Positions 6,051 to 9,380 of a stretch of DNA of 9,380 nucleotides are shown here, one piece after another (within the stretch, counting starts at the first letter, position 1; each line of letters begins with the position of its first letter). The DNA comes from Sporomusaceae bacterium UBA1887. Its GTDB lineage: Bacteria; Bacillota; Negativicutes; Sporomusales; DSM-15969. The position numbers were made by a program, and so were the translations under genes. The notes under the pieces were generated by a model. That model worked only from the letters and a program-made list of their open reading frames with translations. It did not search any database and was not told the DNA's origin. The DNA lies in the NCBI GenBank assembly GCA_002337925.1, contig DDHB01000033.1, forward strand, positions 32,868 to 42,247, in the 5' to 3' direction.

Positions 6051-7538
6051 ATGAACAGAATCGACCATGATTTGCTCTCCATCCAGGAAGCTCGCATTCT
6101 TGTGGAAAATGCCCGGGAGGCGCAAAAGCTACTGGCTGCTTATCCACAGGCAAAGCTGGACAAAATTGTGGGACGCATGGCTGAGGAAGTGAATCAATAT
6201 GCACGGGAACTGGCCGTTATGTCCCAGGAAGAAACAGGCTTTGGTAAATGGCAGGATAAGTTTGTTAAAAATGTTTTTGCAAGTGAGTTTCTGTATAAAA
6301 AGATCCGGGATATGAAAGTTGTCGGTATTATTAGGGAAGATAAAGAAAATAAAACGATGGATATCGGCGTACCGGTCGGTGTTATTGCTGCATTGCCTCC
6401 TGCAACTAATCCTGTTTCTACCACGATATATAAAACGCTGATTGCCATAAAATCAGGTAATGCCATTGTTTTCTCGCCCCATCCGAAAGCCCGGAAAACA
6501 ATTGGAAAAGTGCTTGATATTTTAATACGTACGGCTGAGGGGTGCGGGCTGCCCCCCGGTGCTATCGGTTATCTGCGGACGCTCGCTGCGGACGGTACGG
6601 CTGAATTGATGAATCATAAGGATACTGCGCTGATTTTGCTTACAGGTGTTCCCAAGCTGGTCAGGGCAGCATATGCATCGGGAAAACCGACTATCTATGG
6701 CGGTCCTGGTAATGGACCGGCTTTTATTGAGCGCTCTGCAGATCTAAAAAAGGCGGTAACCGACATTATCACCAGCAGGACTTTTGATTATGGAATTGTC
6801 TCCGCATCGGAACAGTCTATTGTTGCTGAGGACTGCATTGCTGAAGAAGTGCGGCAGGAGCTCAGGCGAAATGGTGGTTATTTTATGTCGCCTGAGGAAT
6901 CAGAACAACTCGGCAAATTATTTTTCTTGCCTGATGGCAGGCTGAATCCGGAGTTTGTCGGCAGGTCAGCGGAAGTACTGGCTCAATGCAGCGGTTTGTC
7001 CATTCCTCAAGGCACGAAAGTATTACTATCTGAACAAAAATATGTATCAGCTGCCAATCCGTATTCACGGGAAAAGTTATGCCCCGTTCTGGCCTTCTAT
7101 GTAGAGAAGGACTGGATGGATGCCTGTGAAAAATGCATAGAGCTATTGGTGAATGAAGGGCGGGGCCATACACTGGTGATTCATTCGAATAACGAAAGTG
7201 TAATTCGGGAGTTTGCTTTAAAGAAACCGGTATCCAGAGTGCTTGTTAATACTCCTGCCACCTTAGGGGGAATAGGGGCTACTACCAATCTCTTTCCGGC
7301 GCTTACCTTAGGGTGCGGTGCAGCGGGCGGCAGTACTACATCAGACAATGTTACGCCTATGAACTTAATCAATATCCGCAAGGTCGGCTATGGTGTGCGG
7401 CAAATAGAAGAGATATCTTCAGGCGTTATTGCGAAAGAAGCAACTGCTGCAAATAGGACTGGCGGCTTGAGCCAACAGTCGGTTGAAACGCAGGATTTAC
7501 GGGAGCTGCTGAAACAATTACTTGAGCAGCTAACCTAG
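6051..7538 (+). CDS. BMC-associated acylating acetaldehyde dehydrogenase homologue, catalytic Cys replaced by Ser
   Basis: A 495-residue member of the CoA-acylating aldehyde dehydrogenase family (AdhE N-domain, EutE/PduP, choline-cluster enzymes), which makes acetyl-CoA from acetaldehyde, CoA and NAD+. Features shared with E. coli AdhE from memory include VPVGVIAALPPATNP, the ARKTIGKVLD helix region, LLTGVPKLVRAAYASGKP and the C-terminal TPATLGGIG and LTLGCG segments. AdhE reads FDNGVICASEQ at the nucleophile; here it is FDYGIVSASEQ, so the catalytic cysteine is Ser251 (codon TCC). No nearby cysteine replaces it. The last 15 or so residues form an amphipathic Leu-rich helix after a polar linker, typical of an encapsulation tag for the microcompartment lumen. 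The start has GGAGGTGAT five bases upstream. The frame is otherwise intact, so this may be a structural or regulatory paralogue, with a working enzyme elsewhere in the locus. Family very sure, activity doubtful. Confidence 0.92.
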   Translation: MNRIDHDLLSIQEARILVENAREAQKLLAAYPQAKLDKIVGRMAEEVNQYARELAVMSQEETGFGKWQDKFVKNVFASEFLYKKIRDMKVVGIIREDKENKTMDIGVPVGVIAALPPATNPVSTTIYKTLIAIKSGNAIVFSPHPKARKTIGKVLDILIRTAEGCGLPPGAIGYLRTLAADGTAELMNHKDTALILLTGVPKLVRAAYASGKPTIYGGPGNGPAFIERSADLKKAVTDIITSRTFDYGIVSASEQSIVAEDCIAEEVRQELRRNGGYFMSPEESEQLGKLFFLPDGRLNPEFVGRSAEVLAQCSGLSIPQGTKVLLSEQKYVSAANPYSREKLCPVLAFYVEKDWMDACEKCIELLVNEGRGHTLVIHSNNESVIREFALKKPVSRVLVNTPATLGGIGATTNLFPALTLGCGAAGGSTTSDNVTPMNLINIRKVGYGVRQIEEISSGVIAKEATAANRTGGLSQQSVETQDLRELLKQLLEQLT

Positions 7539-7594
7539 TACTCTGGATCAAGAAGGGAAGACCTAGCAGAGAATGTTCTGTTGATAGGGAAAGG

Positions 7595-9380
7595 ATGGGC
7601 AAAAAGTTGAATATTCAAGAGTTTTCTCATAAATTTGCGGATGCAACAAAAAATTTGTCCCAGGAAGAAACGGCTGTCATTATGAAACTGTTCCAGGGCA
7701 TTTCCCGGGAACTGTCTGCAAATAGCTCGAAAGCAGCCAGCACGGCTAAGTCGCCCGTATATGAAGGAGAAATTACTGGTCTGACACCGCGATTGGAACG
7801 GCTGAAGGAGGCCTATTTAAAGGTTAGGCCCAGTGTCAGTACATACCGGGCAAGAGCCTTTACCCAGGTGACTAAAGAAAATGCGGGACTGCCTAAGATT
7901 CTACTCAGAGCAAAATGCTTCAAAAAGGCCTGTGAGACTGCACCGCTGCTGATACAAAAAGACGAACTGATCGTCGGACATCCCTGCGGTAAGCCCAGAG
8001 CTGGTGCCGTGTCGCCCGATATTGCCTGGCGGTGGATCAGGGATGAACTGGATACAATGGCAACAAGGCCGCAGGACCCTTTTGAAATCAGCGAAGAAGA
8101 TAAGCGGATTTTGCGGGAAGAGATTTTTCCTTATTGGGAAGGTCGAAGTTTGGATGAAATTTGCCAGACCCAATATGAAGAAGCGGGTGTATGGTCATTT
8201 TCTGGGGAAGCCTTTGTCAGTGATCTTTCCTATCATCAAATCAATGGCGGCGGTGATACTTGCCCTGGCTTTGATGTTATTTTAATTAAAAAGGGTATTG
8301 CAGGTGTCCGCCAGGAAGCTGTAGACAGACTAAGCAAGCTATCCATGGAAAATCCAAACGATATTGATAAGATCTACTTTTATAAAGCGGAGATTGAAAC
8401 TTGCGACGGTATTTTAGCTTATGCTAAACGGCTCTCTGGCTATGCGAAAGAATTGGCTGACCAAGAGAGAGACATAACCCGGCAACATGAGCTTTATAAG
8501 ATTGCTGAAATGCTGACTTATGTTCCGGCTAACCCTCCCCGCACTTTTCATGAGGCCCTTCAGTCCGTCTGGACGCTCGAGTCCTTGTTCGTGGTGGAAG
8601 AAAACCAGACAGGTATCTCCGTAGGCCGTCTTGATCAATACATGTATCCCATGTTCCAGGCCGACCTGGAGGCGGGGCGTATCAATAAGCTGGAAGCCTT
8701 CGAGCTTTTAAGCTGCTGTATTATTAAATGTTCAGAAGTAATGTGGCTGTCCAGTGAACTGGGTGCCAAATATTTCGCCGGTTATCAGCCGTTTATCAAC
8801 TGCACGATAGGCGGGCAGAAGCGAACTGGCGGCGATGCAACCAATGATCTGACTTATTTGATTATGGATGCCGTCCGTTTTACTAAGATGTACCAGCCGT
8901 CGCTTGCGTGCCGCATCCACAATCAATCTCCGCAGCAGTACTTAAAGAAGATTGTTGATGTAGTGAAAGCGGGACTGGGATTCCCTGCCTGCCATTTTGA
9001 TGATACGCACATCAAAATGATGCTGTCCAAAGGCTTCTCCATTGAAGATGCGCGGGATTACTGCTTGATGGGCTGCGTTGAACCGCAAAAGTCCGGGAGG
9101 ATTTACCAGTGGACCTCCACCGGCTATACCCAGTGGCCTATTGCCATTGAATTTGTTTTAAACCGGGGCAGGATGAAGTGGCACGGGACTACGGAAGGAC
9201 TTGATTCCGGCGATCTGGATACGATCAAGACTTACGCTGAATTTGATGAAGCTTGCAAAAAACAAATAGAGCATATTATTCGCTTATCTGCTGTGGGAAC
9301 GATCGTCAGTCAGCGGGTACACCGTGATCTCGTTCCGAAGCCGCTCATGTCACTGCTAGTTGAAGGCTGCATGGAAAAAG
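7595..9380 (+). CDS. cutC: Choline trimethylamine-lyase CutC, type I (3' end outside window)
   Basis: Glycyl radical enzyme that cleaves choline to trimethylamine and acetaldehyde inside the microcompartment. The first 595 codons are present. Residues 1-40 are a helical, encapsulation-type segment followed by a Ser/Ala/Lys linker (41-54); the barrel domain starts near 60. The thiyl-radical Cys494 and base Glu496 lie in GCVEP. Tyr213, Asp221, Phe400, Thr507 and Tyr511 all match the Desulfovibrio alaskensis choline-site residues (208, 216, 395, 502, 506) with a constant offset of 5, and 494/496 match its 489/491. That pattern separates CutC from glycerol or propanediol dehydratases. The short N-terminus marks the type I form (about 850 residues), not the long Klebsiella form. 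The ATG has AGGGA four bases upstream and lies 56 bases after the dehydrogenase gene. The glycyl radical loop and the activase gene cutD would lie beyond the window. Confidence 0.97.
   Translation, partial: MGKKLNIQEFSHKFADATKNLSQEETAVIMKLFQGISRELSANSSKAASTAKSPVYEGEITGLTPRLERLKEAYLKVRPSVSTYRARAFTQVTKENAGLPKILLRAKCFKKACETAPLLIQKDELIVGHPCGKPRAGAVSPDIAWRWIRDELDTMATRPQDPFEISEEDKRILREEIFPYWEGRSLDEICQTQYEEAGVWSFSGEAFVSDLSYHQINGGGDTCPGFDVILIKKGIAGVRQEAVDRLSKLSMENPNDIDKIYFYKAEIETCDGILAYAKRLSGYAKELADQERDITRQHELYKIAEMLTYVPANPPRTFHEALQSVWTLESLFVVEENQTGISVGRLDQYMYPMFQADLEAGRINKLEAFELLSCCIIKCSEVMWLSSELGAKYFAGYQPFINCTIGGQKRTGGDATNDLTYLIMDAVRFTKMYQPSLACRIHNQSPQQYLKKIVDVVKAGLGFPACHFDDTHIKMMLSKGFSIEDARDYCLMGCVEPQKSGRIYQWTSTGYTQWPIAIEFVLNRGRMKWHGTTEGLDSGDLDTIKTYAEFDEACKKQIEHIIRLSAVGTIVSQRVHRDLVPKPLMSLLVEGCMEK

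Noticed and set aside
5833..6204. Minus-strand 123-codon frame crossing the second shell gene and the dehydrogenase start
   Set aside because: It runs opposite two well-supported genes and their ribosome site, and shows no domain.
8004..8285. Plus-strand 93-codon frame inside cutC
   Set aside because: It overlaps conserved cutC sequence in another frame and has no recognisable motif or ribosome site of its own.
1..9380. CRISPR arrays, tRNAs, rRNAs, insertion sequences or integrase genes
   Set aside because: No regular direct repeats, tRNA-like cloverleaf, transposase motif or terminal repeats were found on reading either strand.

Overview
The window looks like a piece of chromosome from an anaerobic, low-to-mid GC Firmicute. 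The evidence is strong GGAGG-type ribosome binding sites, sigma-A style promoters, T-tailed terminators and a glycyl radical enzyme microcompartment locus. A Negativicutes (Sporomusa-like) or clostridial host would fit, but this is inference from style and gene content; no rRNA or marker gene is present.

Left part (1-4042): the 3' portion of a P1B-type metal-transporting ATPase that enters from outside the window; a class I SAM-dependent methyltransferase; and a Cys/Met-metabolism PLP enzyme with its own near-consensus promoter. The PLP gene ends at a perfect bidirectional terminator, shared with a convergent minus-strand gene.

Middle (4046-5383): a minus-strand LicA-like choline (or ethanolamine) kinase with its own promoter. 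A 420-base regulatory region then separates it from the divergent microcompartment operon. This region holds five inverted repeats and eight copies of the pentamer GCATT/AATGC on either strand.

Right part (5384-9380, running off the window): an operon of two tandem BMC-H shell hexamer genes, an acylating acetaldehyde dehydrogenase homologue with a C-terminal encapsulation-type helix, and the first 595 codons of choline trimethylamine-lyase (cutC, short type I form with an N-terminal encapsulation-type helix). All the choline-site and radical-site residues that fall inside the window are present. This is the start of a choline-degrading bacterial microcompartment locus: choline is cleaved inside the shell to trimethylamine and acetaldehyde, and the aldehyde is kept there and converted to acetyl-CoA and ethanol. 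The activase, the alcohol dehydrogenase, the remaining shell genes and probably another aldehyde dehydrogenase should lie downstream.

The most striking observation is that the aldehyde dehydrogenase has Ser251 exactly where the family's catalytic cysteine sits. It may therefore not be the working acetaldehyde dehydrogenase, despite being intact and carrying a cargo tag. The divergent choline kinase next to a choline lyase, and the dense array of inverted repeats between them, are the next most interesting points.
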